Assembly: GCA_015232555.1 (NCBI GenBank)
Contig: JADFZJ010000015.1
Coordinates: 1-64,000 of the forward strand
Source of the DNA: Desulfamplus sp.
GTDB taxonomy: Bacteria > Desulfobacterota > Desulfobacteria > Desulfobacterales > Desulfobacteraceae
Reading direction: 5' to 3'
Length of the DNA: 64,000 bases
Part shown: positions 22,124 to 30,937 of the stretch, piece after piece
Layout of the letters: the number at the start of each line of letters is the position of its first letter
Position numbering within the stretch: position 1 is the stretch's first letter
Notes under the pieces: model-generated
Databases searched by the model: none
Seen by the model: the letters and a program-made list of their open reading frames with translations, nothing else
Told to the model about the DNA's origin: nothing
Translations under genes and position numbers: made by a program

Positions 22124-22522
22124 ATGGCAATGAGTGATCCCATAGCGGACATGCTTACAAGAATCAGAAATGGTGGAAAAGCTGAGTTCGCAAAAGTGGA
22201 TATCCCAGGGTCCAAACTTAAAGTTGAAATGGCACGGGTGCTAAAAGAGCAGGGATATATAAAAAATTATAAATTCTTGGAAGATACAAAGCAGGGTATA
22301 TTGCGTATTTATTTAAAATACGCCGGAAATAAAAAACCTACAATTTATGGACTTGAAAGGGTTAGTAAACCCAGCAGAAGAGTATATAAAAAATCTAAAG
22401 AGATAAAACCGGTTTTAAATGGGCTTGGGATATCAATTTTATCCACTTCAAAAGGTTTGATGACGGATAAACAGGCAAGAAACGAGAATGTGGGCGGTGA
22501 AGTCCTCTGTAATATCTGGTAA
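22124..22522 (+). CDS. rpsH: 30S ribosomal protein S8
   Basis: S8 binds the central domain of 16S rRNA and represses the spc operon in E. coli. The 132-residue protein begins MAMSDPIADMLTRIRNGGKA and ends with the signature STSKGLMTDKQARNENVGGEVLCNIW. GGGAGA is five bases before ATG 22124; an ATG two codons later is possible. Confidence 0.98.
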   Translation: MAMSDPIADMLTRIRNGGKAEFAKVDIPGSKLKVEMARVLKEQGYIKNYKFLEDTKQGILRIYLKYAGNKKPTIYGLERVSKPSRRVYKKSKEIKPVLNGLGISILSTSKGLMTDKQARNENVGGEVLCNIW

Positions 22523-22536
22523 CACAGGAGGGGTAG

Positions 22537-23079
22537 ATGTCACGAATAGGTAAAAAACCGATCCAGATTCCAGAAAAAGTCAAAATCACTGTTGATAATG
22601 AGATTTTGACTGTTAATGGTCCGAAAGGGACTTTAACGAGAAGTCTGAATCCGGCTGTAAAAATTAGTATTGAAGATGGAATTTTGCATGTTGCACCTTA
22701 TAATCCAGAGGATCGTAAAGTTGTCGCACTTCAGGGAATGTATCGTGCATTGATCCAGAATATGGTAACTGGTGTTACTATTGGCTATGAAAAAATCCTT
22801 TTATTGAGTGGAATCGGCTATAGGGCGGAGATGAATGATAAGAGTATTCTCCTGAATGTCGGCTATTCCAATCCTGTGAATTTTCCACTTCCTGAAGGAA
22901 TTTCTGCACGAGTAGATAAAAATACCCAAATTACACTATCTTCGATTGATAAGGAAAATTTAGGTGCAACTGCCGCTAACATCAGAAAAATAAGACCTCC
23001 TGAACCATATAAAGGTAAAGGTATTATGTATTCTGATGAGACAATAATCAAGAAAGCAGGAAAGTCTGCAGCAAAATAA
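22537..23079 (+). CDS. rplF: 50S ribosomal protein L6
   Basis: L6 has two related domains near the sarcin-ricin loop. The 180-residue protein starts MSRIGKKPIQIPEKV, has NGPKGTLTRSL, and ends with RKIRPPEPYKGKGIMYSDE. ACAGGAGGGG gives a strong ribosome binding site. Confidence 0.98.
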   Translation: MSRIGKKPIQIPEKVKITVDNEILTVNGPKGTLTRSLNPAVKISIEDGILHVAPYNPEDRKVVALQGMYRALIQNMVTGVTIGYEKILLLSGIGYRAEMNDKSILLNVGYSNPVNFPLPEGISARVDKNTQITLSSIDKENLGATAANIRKIRPPEPYKGKGIMYSDETIIKKAGKSAAK

Positions 23080-23101
23080 TCTAAACCGGGAATAGAATGT
23101 T

Positions 23102-23470
23102 ATGGCAAATACATCCAAAAAATATATCTCACGAATTAAGAGAAAAAAGAGAATCAGAAAAAAGATGACAGGTACTGAGGAGCGTCCGAGATTGAATATC
23201 TTCAGAAGTGCCAGCCATATATATGCCCAGATAATCAACGACATTGAGGGCAATACCATTGTTTCTGCATCTACCCTTGATAAAGAATTTACAGATGCGG
23301 GTAAAAAAGGTGGAAATAAAGATGCGGCAGTGACTATTGGCAAACTTGTAGCCAAAAGAGCACTTGACAAGGGAATTACTAAAGTGGTTTTTGACAGAAA
23401 TGGATTTCTCTATCATGGTCGGGTTAAAGCACTTTCAGACGGAGCCCGCGAAGCCGGGTTGCAATTCTAA
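23102..23470 (+). CDS. rplR: 50S ribosomal protein L18
   Basis: L18 is a 5S rRNA binder with L5 and L25. The 122-residue protein shows [31 protein letters not shown] and the C-terminal [28 protein letters not shown]. It stands in the usual order between rplF and rpsE. Confidence 0.98.
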   Translation: MANTSKKYISRIKRKKRIRKKMTGTEERPRLNIFRSASHIYAQIINDIEGNTIVSASTLDKEFTDAGKKGGNKDAAVTIGKLVAKRALDKGITKVVFDRNGFLYHGRVKALSDGAREAGLQF

Positions 23471-23489
23471 TTAAGGAGGAGGAAGTCCC

Positions 23490-23984
23490 TTGGTCAGTAA
23501 ACAAACAGAAGAGAGTCAGTTGATCGATAAAGTAGTAAGGATCAACAGAGTTGCAAAGGTTGTAAAAGGCGGAAGAAATTTTAGTTTCAGTGCCCTTTGT
23601 GTTGTAGGTGATGGTGAGGGTAGTGTAGGTTTTGGTCTTGGCAAAGCAGGCGAGGTTCCAGAGGCTATTCGTAAAGGGGTTGAAAAGGCAAAAAGAAGTA
23701 TGACAAAGGTTGCTATACTGGACGGTACAGTGCCATTTGAAGTTACTGGACGTTCAGGTGCAGGCAGAGTTCTCTTAAAACCCGCTTCTCCTGGAACAGG
23801 TGTTATTGCCGGTGGTGCTGTTCGTGCGGTTCTTGAAGCTGCTGGAGTTACTGATATATTGACAAAATGTATTGGAACTAATAATACTCACAATGTTGTA
23901 AGAGCAACTATGGCAGGATTGAAATCACTCGAAACAAAGGACGAGGTTGCAAAACGGCGTGGCCTTAGACCTGAAGAATTATAG
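23490..23984 (+). CDS. rpsE: 30S ribosomal protein S5
   Basis: S5 is part of the mRNA entry pore and affects fidelity. The 164-residue protein has the double-stranded-RNA-binding fold ([29 protein letters not shown]) and the C-terminal domain with [17 protein letters not shown]. The start is TTG at 23490 after AAGGAGGAGG. Confidence 0.98.
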   Translation: MVSKQTEESQLIDKVVRINRVAKVVKGGRNFSFSALCVVGDGEGSVGFGLGKAGEVPEAIRKGVEKAKRSMTKVAILDGTVPFEVTGRSGAGRVLLKPASPGTGVIAGGAVRAVLEAAGVTDILTKCIGTNNTHNVVRATMAGLKSLETKDEVAKRRGLRPEEL

Positions 23985-23998
23985 CGGAGAGACGAATA

Positions 23999-24181
23999 AT
24001 GTCTGGTAAAGTAAGATTGACACAGATAAGAAGCCTCATCGGGCGTCCTGAAAAGCATCGGAAGATACTTCGTGCACTGGGATTAAGACGGATGCACATG
24101 ACAGTTGAACATAATATGAATCCTGCAATTATGGGGATGGTAAAAAAAGTTCCTCATCTTGTCAGTGCAGAGGAGATTTAA
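23999..24181 (+). CDS. rpmD: 50S ribosomal protein L30
   Basis: This small 60-residue L30 has the signature [26 protein letters not shown]. It starts 15 bases after rpsE and ends one base before rplO. Confidence 0.96.
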   Translation: MSGKVRLTQIRSLIGRPEKHRKILRALGLRRMHMTVEHNMNPAIMGMVKKVPHLVSAEEI

Positions 24182-24182
24182 A

Positions 24183-24623
24183 ATGAAGTTGCATGAACTG
24201 GCTCCCGCTGAGGGAAGCAGGCATAAAAGAAAAAGAGTTGGGCGTGGTCCAGGCTCTGGTATGGGCAAAACATCAACAAAAGGACATAAAGGGCTTAAAG
24301 CAAGGTCCGGAGGCGGAGTGAGACCAGGATTTGAAGGCGGACAGATGCCTTTGCACAGAAGATTGCCTAAACGCGGGTTTACAAACATTCACAGAGATGT
24401 TGTAGCTATTGTGAATGTGGCAGAACTTGATGATAGATTTGAGTCTGGCATGATTATTGATGAACTTGCTTTGAGAAATGCAGGGCTTATTAAAGGGTCT
24501 ATTGACAAGGTTAAAATCCTTGGTAATGGCGAGGTTACTAAAGTTTTCTCACTTAAAAATTGTCTTGTCAGCAAAACTGCAAGAGAAAAAATTGAGACAG
24601 CAGGTGGAAACATCGAACAATAA
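24183..24623 (+). CDS. rplO: 50S ribosomal protein L15
   Basis: L15 is a late 50S assembly protein. The frame opens upstream inside rpmD, but ATG 24183, one base after the rpmD stop and after GAGGAG, gives [20 protein letters not shown], the family start. Length is 146 residues. The glycine-rich [47 protein letters not shown] region is intact. Confidence 0.98.
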   Translation: MKLHELAPAEGSRHKRKRVGRGPGSGMGKTSTKGHKGLKARSGGGVRPGFEGGQMPLHRRLPKRGFTNIHRDVVAIVNVAELDDRFESGMIIDELALRNAGLIKGSIDKVKILGNGEVTKVFSLKNCLVSKTAREKIETAGGNIEQ

Positions 24624-24660
24624 TTAATATGAGAATAGTAATAATCTGAGGTTTTTATTA

Positions 24661-25974
24661 ATGATTCAGAGTGGATACCAGAACATACTTAAGCTTCCCG
24701 ATCTTAAAAGAAAGCTGCTCGTTACGCTTGCATTGCTTTTTGTCTATCGAGTTGGAGTCCATGTCCCAACACCGGGCATTGATGCCGCAGCATTGGCTTC
24801 TTTTTTTGACAGTGCTAAAGGAACTCTTTTTGCGATGTTTAACATGTTTTCAGGCGGGGCTCTCGAAAATCTTTCTGTCTTTGCCCTTGGAATCATGCCT
24901 TATATCAGTGCTTCAATTATTCTTCAATTAATGACTGTTGTTGTACCCCACCTTGAACAGCTCTCAAAAGAAGGTGAACACGGCAGGAAAAAGATCACTC
25001 AGTACACAAGATATGGTACTGTCGCATTAAGTATTATCCAGGGATTTGGCATCAGTGTTGGACTTGAAGCCATGACCTCTCCAGCAGGTGCTCCTGTTGT
25101 AATGTATCCGGGCTGGGGGTTTCGTATTGTCACAGTAATAACACTTACAGCTGGAACCGCATTTATAATGTGGTTAGGTGAACAGATTACGGAGAGAGGT
25201 ATTGGAAACGGCATCTCACTTATAATTTTTGCAGGTATTGTGGCAAGAATGCCAACGGCAATTGGTAATACGCTTAGGTTGGTTTCAACTGGTGAAATGG
25301 GGATATTTATTGTTATTATCCTTATTGTTCTTATGGTTGTCGTAATTGGCTGTATTATTTTTATGGAACAGTCACAACGGAGAATTCCTGTTCAGTATGC
25401 AAAAAGAGTTGTTGGTCGCAAAATGTACGGAGGGCAGACATCACACTTACCATTGAAGATTAATACTGCTGGTGTTATTCCGCCTATTTTTGCATCCTCC
25501 ATAATCATGTTCCCAGCTACTCTGGCCAATTTTATTGACCTCCCGCTTATGCAAAGTATAGCGGCAGCAATGCATCCAGGAACAATCGTATATAATCTTA
25601 TATATGTGGGTTTTATTGTATTTTTCTGTTTTTTTTATACCGCAGTCACCTTTAATCCTGATGATGTTGCAGAGAGGATGAAGAAGAATGGCGGCTATAT
25701 ACCTGGTATCAGACCTGGTAAAAAAACAGCAGAGTATATTGATAAGGTTCTGACACGAATCACTCTTGGCGGGGCAGTTTATGTTTCGGCAGTATGTGTT
25801 CTTCCAACAATGCTGATGACAAAATTTAATGTACCGTTCTACTTTGGCGGTACAGCACTACTGATTGTTGTAGGGGTGGCTATAGATACAATATCTCAGA
25901 TTGAAACTCACATGATTTCAAGAAATTATGAAGGTTTTCTGGGTAAAACAGGGGCGATAAAAGGAAGAAGGTAA
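24661..25974 (+). CDS. secY: Protein translocase subunit SecY
   Basis: SecY is the central pore of the Sec translocon. The 437-residue protein has ten expected membrane helices. Landmarks include [12 protein letters not shown] in the plug and helix 2 area, [45 protein letters not shown] and the cytoplasmic loop motif [20 protein letters not shown]. It closes the spc part. adk and map, which often follow secY, are absent; infA comes next. Confidence 0.99.
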   Translation: MIQSGYQNILKLPDLKRKLLVTLALLFVYRVGVHVPTPGIDAAALASFFDSAKGTLFAMFNMFSGGALENLSVFALGIMPYISASIILQLMTVVVPHLEQLSKEGEHGRKKITQYTRYGTVALSIIQGFGISVGLEAMTSPAGAPVVMYPGWGFRIVTVITLTAGTAFIMWLGEQITERGIGNGISLIIFAGIVARMPTAIGNTLRLVSTGEMGIFIVIILIVLMVVVIGCIIFMEQSQRRIPVQYAKRVVGRKMYGGQTSHLPLKINTAGVIPPIFASSIIMFPATLANFIDLPLMQSIAAAMHPGTIVYNLIYVGFIVFFCFFYTAVTFNPDDVAERMKKNGGYIPGIRPGKKTAEYIDKVLTRITLGGAVYVSAVCVLPTMLMTKFNVPFYFGGTALLIVVGVAIDTISQIETHMISRNYEGFLGKTGAIKGRR

Positions 25975-26027
25975 ATTTTTTTATCTAACGTGTGTGAGTG
26001 TTTATATTACAAGGAGTATAATGTTAT

Positions 26028-26246
26028 ATGGCAAAGGAAGAACCCATCAAAGTTGAGGGCACCGTACTTGAAACACTGCCCAATGCCATGTTTAAGGTTG
26101 AACTTGATAATAAGCATCAGCTCCTTGCACATATTTCAGGCAAGATGAGAATGCATTTTATTAAAATTCTACCCGGTGACAAGGTGACTGTTGAATTATC
26201 ACCATATGATCTGTCACGTGGCAGAATTACCTATCGTTATAAATAG
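26028..26246 (+). CDS. infA: Translation initiation factor IF-1
   Basis: IF-1 occupies the 30S A site during initiation. The 72-residue S1/OB-fold protein has [47 protein letters not shown] and the final [17 protein letters not shown] precedes the start. A long hairpin follows the gene. Confidence 0.98.
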   Translation: MAKEEPIKVEGTVLETLPNAMFKVELDNKHQLLAHISGKMRMHFIKILPGDKVTVELSPYDLSRGRITYRYK

Positions 26247-26254
26247 TATAATAT

Positions 26255-26330
26255 ATATGCTGTTTGGATAGTTGCTGCCAAAAATAGTATTGAATGGTTA
26301 CTGCAACTATCCTTTTAATAGCATATTTTT
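26255..26330 (+). terminator. Nested hairpin with T-run between infA and rpmJ
   Basis: A perfect 10-bp stem, GGATAGTTGC (26266-26275) with GCAACTATCC (26303-26312), is followed by TTTT. An outer stem, ATATGCT (26255-26261) with AGCATAT (26320-26326), is followed by TTTTT. The two T-runs fit a terminator or attenuator. Since rpmJ, rpsM and the rest of the alpha operon follow without a clear new promoter, partial read-through is likely. Confidence 0.6.
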
Positions 26331-26345
26331 GAGGAGTAAATAATA

Positions 26346-26459
26346 ATGAAAGTTAGAGCTTCAGTCAAAAAAATATGTAAAGATTGTAAGATTATCCGTA
26401 GATCTGGAGTTGTCAGGGTCATATGCATAAACAAACGTCATAACCAGAGGCAGGGATAG
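26346..26459 (+). CDS. rpmJ: 50S ribosomal protein L36
   Basis: This 37-residue protein is a typical L36: [15 protein letters not shown] at the start, [14 protein letters not shown] at the end. The zinc ligands C11, C14, C27 and H32 are present (C+ form). GAGGAG lies before the ATG. It is followed 12 bases later by rpsM. Confidence 0.96.
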   Translation: MKVRASVKKICKDCKIIRRSGVVRVICINKRHNQRQG

Positions 26460-26471
26460 GGGGTACAGAGC

Positions 26472-26840
26472 GTGGCGAGAATTGCAGGCGTAGATTTACC
26501 TAGAAATAAACATGTAGTGATTGCATTGACAGGTATTTATGGTATAGGCAGAAGCAGATCCATGGATATCATTTCCGAAGTTGGTCTTGATCCAACTATG
26601 AAAGCCGATGATCTTAGTGAAGAGCAGGTAAATGAGATTAGAAAGATCATTGACAGTAAATATAAAGTTGAAGGTGAGCTTAGGGCAGAGACTTCAATGA
26701 ATATCAAAAGGCTTATGGATCTTGGCTGCTACCGCGGGCTTCGTCATAGAAAATCCCTTCCATGTCGTGGTCAGCGGACAAGTACTAATGCCAGAACAAG
26801 AAAAGGTCCAAAACGTGCTGCTGTTAAAAAGAAGAAGTAA
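26472..26840 (+). CDS. rpsM: 30S ribosomal protein S13
   Basis: S13 forms bridges with the 50S subunit at the head. The 122-residue protein starts at GTG 26472 ([26 protein letters not shown]), and the C-terminal tail [17 protein letters not shown] contacts tRNA. It is in the alpha operon, before rpsK. Confidence 0.98.
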   Translation: MARIAGVDLPRNKHVVIALTGIYGIGRSRSMDIISEVGLDPTMKADDLSEEQVNEIRKIIDSKYKVEGELRAETSMNIKRLMDLGCYRGLRHRKSLPCRGQRTSTNARTRKGPKRAAVKKKK

Positions 26841-26900
26841 GTATTGTTTATGACACTTATTTATGAGCAATCCTGCTAATCAGGAGAAATAGGGAATCTA

Positions 26901-27296
26901 ATGGCGAAAAAAGCAAAAAAAACAGTAACAAAGAAAAAAGTTAAGAAAAATATATCAACAGGTGTTGTACATATTCAGTCAACATTTAATAACACTATTA
27001 TAACAATAACCGATGAGACAGGCAATACTATATCCTGGTCAAGTTCGGGTATCCAGGGGTTTAAAGGCTCACGAAAAAGTACACCTTTTGCATCAAAAAT
27101 GGCTGCCGAGGACGCAGGAGCCAAAGCTATGGAACATGGAATGAAAAACGTCAGTGTTTATGTCAAAGGACCCGGTGCTGGTCGGGAATCAGCATTAAGA
27201 GCACTTCATGCTCTCGGTTTTAATATTTCCATGATAAAAGATGTTACCCCTGTACCTCATAACGGATGTCGCCCGCCAAAGAGAAGAAGGGTTTAA
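26901..27296 (+). CDS. rpsK: 30S ribosomal protein S11
   Basis: S11 lies on the platform near the E site. The 131-residue protein has a Lys-rich N-terminus, then [20 protein letters not shown] and [18 protein letters not shown], and ends with [32 protein letters not shown] precedes the ATG. Confidence 0.98.
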   Translation: MAKKAKKTVTKKKVKKNISTGVVHIQSTFNNTIITITDETGNTISWSSSGIQGFKGSRKSTPFASKMAAEDAGAKAMEHGMKNVSVYVKGPGAGRESALRALHALGFNISMIKDVTPVPHNGCRPPKRRRV

Positions 27297-27311
27297 TTTT
27301 ACCAGCTCTGC

Positions 27312-27361
27312 TTACCTTGTTGATAAGTTTTATATGTTTACCTTGTCCATAGGTTTTATAT
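27312..27361 (+). repeat. Tandem direct repeat (2 x 24 bp, period 26) in the rpsK-rpsD gap
   Basis: The units at 27312-27335 and 27338-27361 share 21 of 24 bases (TTACCTTGTnnATAnGTTTTATAT) and are separated by GT. The second unit ends right at the AAGGAGG of rpsD. S4 is the usual repressor of the alpha operon, so a duplicated site here could be a regulatory element or a chance duplication. Confidence 0.8.
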
Positions 27362-27374
27362 AAGGAGGAAAACG

Positions 27375-28001
27375 TTGTCACGTTATAGAGGTTCTGTCTG
27401 CCGTCAATGCAGACGCGAAAATATGAAGTTGTTTCTTAAAGGAGATCGCTGTTATTCAGACAAATGCAGTTTTGACCGAAGAGCATACCCGCCGGGTCAG
27501 CATGGTCAACGTCGCGGAAAGAGTTCTGATTACGGTATCCAGCTTAGAGAGAAACAGAAAGTCAGAAGAATCTACGGAATTTCTGAAAAGCAGTTTAGAA
27601 TTATTTTCACCAGTGCTGACCGTCAGAAAGGAATTACAGGTATAAATCTTTTAGGTCTTCTTGAGAGAAGACTTGATAATGTGGTCTTCAGACTTGGCTT
27701 CACAAGTTCAAGAACACAGGGAAGACACTTTGTAAGACACAACCATTTTCTGATTAATGGAAAAAAAGTTAATATCCCTTCATATGTTATGAAAGCCGGG
27801 GATGTTGTTGAACTCAAAGAAAAAAGCAAAAATGTAAAAGCTATTGCCGATTCCGTTGAAACAGTTGTAAGAAGAGGAATACCACAGTGGCTTGAACTTG
27901 ATAAAGACGGCTTAAAAGGGGTAGTCAAATCACTGCCCAACCGTGAAGATATTACACTGCCCATACAGGAACAGCTGATTGTAGAACTCTATTCAAAATA
28001 A
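27375..28001 (+). CDS. rpsD: 30S ribosomal protein S4, zinc-binding form
   Basis: S4 starts assembly of the 30S body and often represses the alpha operon. The 208-residue protein has four N-terminal cysteines (C9, C12, C26, C31) forming a zinc site. The S4 RNA-binding domain follows ([33 protein letters not shown]). The start is TTG at 27375 after AAGGAGG. Confidence 0.98.
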   Translation: MSRYRGSVCRQCRRENMKLFLKGDRCYSDKCSFDRRAYPPGQHGQRRGKSSDYGIQLREKQKVRRIYGISEKQFRIIFTSADRQKGITGINLLGLLERRLDNVVFRLGFTSSRTQGRHFVRHNHFLINGKKVNIPSYVMKAGDVVELKEKSKNVKAIADSVETVVRRGIPQWLELDKDGLKGVVKSLPNREDITLPIQEQLIVELYSK

Positions 28002-28048
28002 TTGGATGGAGTAGCAGTTTGTCCTAAGATTATATCAGGAGATAAACA

Positions 28049-29101
28049 ATGTCATCAGATGAACTTGTATATGTGAACTGGCATGAGATGATAAGGCCAG
28101 AAAAGGTAGTTGTTACAACAACTTCTACATACGGTAAATTTGTATGTGAACCCCTTGAAAGGGGGTTTGGAATAACAATAGGTAATTCTCTGAGGCGTAT
28201 CATTCTTTCGTCCCTTTATGGTGCAGCCATTGTTTCTGTAAAGTTTGAGGAAGCACTTCATGAGTATAGTGTAATACCTAACGTCAGAGAAGATGTTTCT
28301 GAAATCATAATGAATCTTAAGTCAATAAAACTTAAGGTTGATAATTTAGAAGATAAAACTTTAACGATCAATGTTGAAGGAGAAGGCAATGTCACTGCAG
28401 CACATCTTCAGGGTGTTAATCCAGGTGTGCAGGTACTCAATCAGGATCAACACATTGCAGCCCTCTCAAAGGGCGGTGTGTTAAAAATGTCCTTAAAAGT
28501 AAAAACAGGAAAAGGATTTGCACTGGCATCTGCCAATAATGACCCTGATGCACCGGTAGGAACCATTCCCATAGACAGCGTTTTTTCGCCTATAAAAAGA
28601 GTGAAATATGTAGTTGGGACATCCAGAATCGGTCAAAAAACAGACTATGACAAATTGACTATGGAAGTCTGGACAGATGGCAGTGTTACTCCTGAGGATT
28701 CAGTTGCCTTTGCTGCAAAAATTCTTAAAGAGCAGATGAATCCTTTTATCAATTTTGATGAAGACATTGAGCCTGAACAGGAAGACAGAGACCACGAACG
28801 CTCTGCTAAAGATTTTAACGAAAATCTTTACAGAAGTGTTGATGAGTTGGAACTCTCTGTAAGAAGTTCCAATTGTCTTAAGAATGCCCAAATACTCAAA
28901 ATCTATCAGCTTGTTCAGAAGACTGAGAGTGAAATGCTTAAAACCAAAAATTTTGGCAGGAAATCCTTAAATGAAATTAAAGAGGTATTAACTTCAATGG
29001 ATCTCTCTCTTGGCATGGACCTTGACGGATTTGAACCACCTGCTGAAGATGAAGTGGTTGAGCAATTATCTAACGACGAAGATTCGGAACACCCTTCTTG
29101 A
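28049..29101 (+). CDS. rpoA: DNA-directed RNA polymerase subunit alpha
   Basis: Alpha dimerises to start polymerase assembly. The N-terminal domain (about 1-240) has [22 protein letters not shown] and [21 protein letters not shown]. The C-terminal domain (about 265-335) has [13 protein letters not shown] and [13 protein letters not shown], which contacts UP elements and activators. The 350-residue length includes a short acidic tail. TCAGGAG precedes the start. Confidence 0.98.
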   Translation: MSSDELVYVNWHEMIRPEKVVVTTTSTYGKFVCEPLERGFGITIGNSLRRIILSSLYGAAIVSVKFEEALHEYSVIPNVREDVSEIIMNLKSIKLKVDNLEDKTLTINVEGEGNVTAAHLQGVNPGVQVLNQDQHIAALSKGGVLKMSLKVKTGKGFALASANNDPDAPVGTIPIDSVFSPIKRVKYVVGTSRIGQKTDYDKLTMEVWTDGSVTPEDSVAFAAKILKEQMNPFINFDEDIEPEQEDRDHERSAKDFNENLYRSVDELELSVRSSNCLKNAQILKIYQLVQKTESEMLKTKNFGRKSLNEIKEVLTSMDLSLGMDLDGFEPPAEDEVVEQLSNDEDSEHPS

Positions 29102-29137
29102 TGAATATCAAGTTAACGAAGGAGAAAAAAATTTCCC

Positions 29138-29497
29138 ATGAGACATAGAAAAGCAGGCGTAAAGCTGAATCGCACCTCAAGCCACAGAAAAGCCATGTTC
29201 AGAAACATGGTAACATCCCTATTCAAGCATGAGAGCATTAAGACTACCGATGCCAAGGCAAAGGAATTGAGAAAACATGCGGATAAAATGATTACCCTGG
29301 CTAAAAGAGGGGATTTACATGCAAGGCGTCAGGCATTAGCCTATATTAGAGAAAAAGATGTTGTGCATCAGTTATTTAATGATGCAGCAGAGAAGTTTGG
29401 CGGCAGAGAAGGTGGATACACAAGAGTTATTAAACTTGGACCTCGTTCTGGTGATGCTGCCCCAATGTCAATGATTGAGCTTGTATTGGACAAATAA
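29138..29497 (+). CDS. rplQ: 50S ribosomal protein L17
   Basis: L17 is a 50S tunnel-exit region protein, 119 residues. It starts [24 protein letters not shown] and has [23 protein letters not shown] at the end. It is the last gene of the long ribosomal cluster; a strong terminator follows 35 bases later. Confidence 0.98.
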   Translation: MRHRKAGVKLNRTSSHRKAMFRNMVTSLFKHESIKTTDAKAKELRKHADKMITLAKRGDLHARRQALAYIREKDVVHQLFNDAAEKFGGREGGYTRVIKLGPRSGDAAPMSMIELVLDK

Positions 29498-29531
29498 TTG
29501 ATATTATAATTTCAAGTTGAATATAAAATCC

Positions 29532-29580
29532 AAAGCCCTGGTTAGCAAATATTGTGCTAGCCAGGGCTTTAATTATTTTT
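29532..29580. terminator. Bidirectional intrinsic terminator after the ribosomal protein cluster
   Basis: A 16-bp stem pairs AAAGCCCTGGTTAGCA (29532-29547) with TGCTAGCCAGGGCTTT (29555-29570), with a single G-T wobble, around a 7-base loop. It is followed by AATTATTTTT. It marks the end of the alpha operon. birA begins just after it, so birA must be transcribed by read-through or from a promoter within this short gap. Confidence 0.9.
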
Positions 29581-29595
29581 TTCAGGATACACTCC

Positions 29596-30474
29596 ATGCT
29601 ATATGATTTCCCAAACACAGATGCAATAGGTTCCATAAAACTTAATAAGACAAATTGTTCAGAAAGTAATGTCAAAAAAAGAGATGCAGATATTTACTGT
29701 TTTGAAACACTTACAAGCACAATGGATAAGGCAAGGAAACTTGCACGTAACAATGCTCCACATTTGAGCGTTGTAGTTGCTAAAGAGCAGACTAAAGGGC
29801 GAGGACGGCTTAACCGAACATGGGTATCAGAAAGAGGCGGATTGTGGTTTACCATCATACTAAGACCTAAACTTCCACCACCACTTGCTTTTCAGGTTAA
29901 TTTTGCTGCGTCTTTGTCTCTTGCTAAAACATTAAAGCAAAAATATGAGTTAGATGTCAGTGTTAAATGGCCTAATGATATTCTCTTTAAAGATAAAAAA
30001 CTTGCTGGTTTATTGTCAGAGTTAGAAACGGATGAAGATGCGATATCATTTGTCAATATTGGTATTGGCATTAATGTCAATAATAACCCTGATAAAGATC
30101 AACCAAATGCCGTTTCCATAAAAAATATTTTGAGCAAGGATTCAGGCGAAGAGATTTCTCAAATGGATTTATTGTATTCATTTCTTGACTATTTTGAAAA
30201 TCAGTTAATGGATATTTCTATTGAAGAATCTCTATCTCCACAACCGATATTACAATCCATAGATAATACTCAACAAATTCAGATTAAATCTGCAAGACTT
30301 ATTGAGCAATGGAAGAAGATGACCTCGACCATTGGCAGGCAGGTAAGAATTGAAACATTTGATGGTATTTACGAAGGTGTTGCCGTTGATATAGATGAGA
30401 GTGGAGCTTTAATAATAAACGATGAGAATGGAATTGAAAAAAGAGTCATTTATGGTGACTGCTTTTATCAATAG
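29596..30474 (+). CDS. birA: Biotin--[acetyl-CoA-carboxylase] ligase
   Basis: This enzyme makes biotinyl-AMP and attaches biotin to carrier proteins. The frame is open from within the terminator, but ATG 29596 (AGGA 8 bases upstream) is preferred, giving 292 residues. The catalytic core has GRGRLNRTWVSERGGLWFTI and KWPNDILFKDKKLAGLLSE, and the C-terminal SH3-like domain has GRQVRIETFDGIYEG. There is no N-terminal helix-turn-helix, so it is a ligase without the repressor function. A polar Gln/Ser-rich insert sits at about residues 215-238. Its 3' end overlaps the convergent rnhA by 29 bases. Confidence 0.95.
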   Translation: MLYDFPNTDAIGSIKLNKTNCSESNVKKRDADIYCFETLTSTMDKARKLARNNAPHLSVVVAKEQTKGRGRLNRTWVSERGGLWFTIILRPKLPPPLAFQVNFAASLSLAKTLKQKYELDVSVKWPNDILFKDKKLAGLLSELETDEDAISFVNIGIGINVNNNPDKDQPNAVSIKNILSKDSGEEISQMDLLYSFLDYFENQLMDISIEESLSPQPILQSIDNTQQIQIKSARLIEQWKKMTSTIGRQVRIETFDGIYEGVAVDIDESGALIINDENGIEKRVIYGDCFYQ

Positions 30475-30937
30475 TCTGACCGATAGATGGCAATGAAAAA
30501 TGATGTTTGATCGCCTTTGTAGCAAGGCTATCTGCTTTTTCATTTCCTGCAATTCCAGCGTGCCCTTTAGTTTTAATTAGTCTGATATCTTTAAATTTAT
30601 TTATAAGTTCTCTTAGTTCTGCAACAAGCTCCTGATTCTTTGCAGCTTTCCATCGTTTGGTAAGTATTCCAAGTGCATAGCTGCTATCTGTATAGAGGCG
30701 AACGGGCAGATCACACCTTTTTAGCTCAAGAAGTGCTCTCTTGATTGCAGTCAGCTCTGCTATGTTGTTTGTAGTGTGGCCAATTGATTCAGATATCTCT
30801 TTTTCATGATCTCCGAATTTCATAAAAATCCCAATACCTCCGGGTCCAGGATTTCCTGATGATGCACCATCTGTATATATGGTTATAATGTTGTCAGTCG
30901 TTTGGTTATTTTCATCAATAACACTCTTTTCAATCAT
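30446..30937 (-). CDS. rnhA: Ribonuclease HI
   Basis: RNase HI cuts the RNA strand of RNA-DNA hybrids. The 163-residue protein has the four metal-binding acids: D23 in YTDGASSGNPGPGG, E61 in NIAELTA, D84 in YTDSSY and D136 in NEKADSLA, with H126 in KGHAG. A short N-terminal extension precedes the fold. It overlaps the end of the upstream NamZ-like gene by 8 bases and the convergent birA by 29 bases. Confidence 0.95.
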   Translation of the reverse strand: MIEKSVIDENNQTTDNIITIYTDGASSGNPGPGGIGIFMKFGDHEKEISESIGHTTNNIAELTAIKRALLELKRCDLPVRLYTDSSYALGILTKRWKAAKNQELVAELRELINKFKDIRLIKTKGHAGIAGNEKADSLATKAIKHHFSLPSIGQTIDKSSHHK

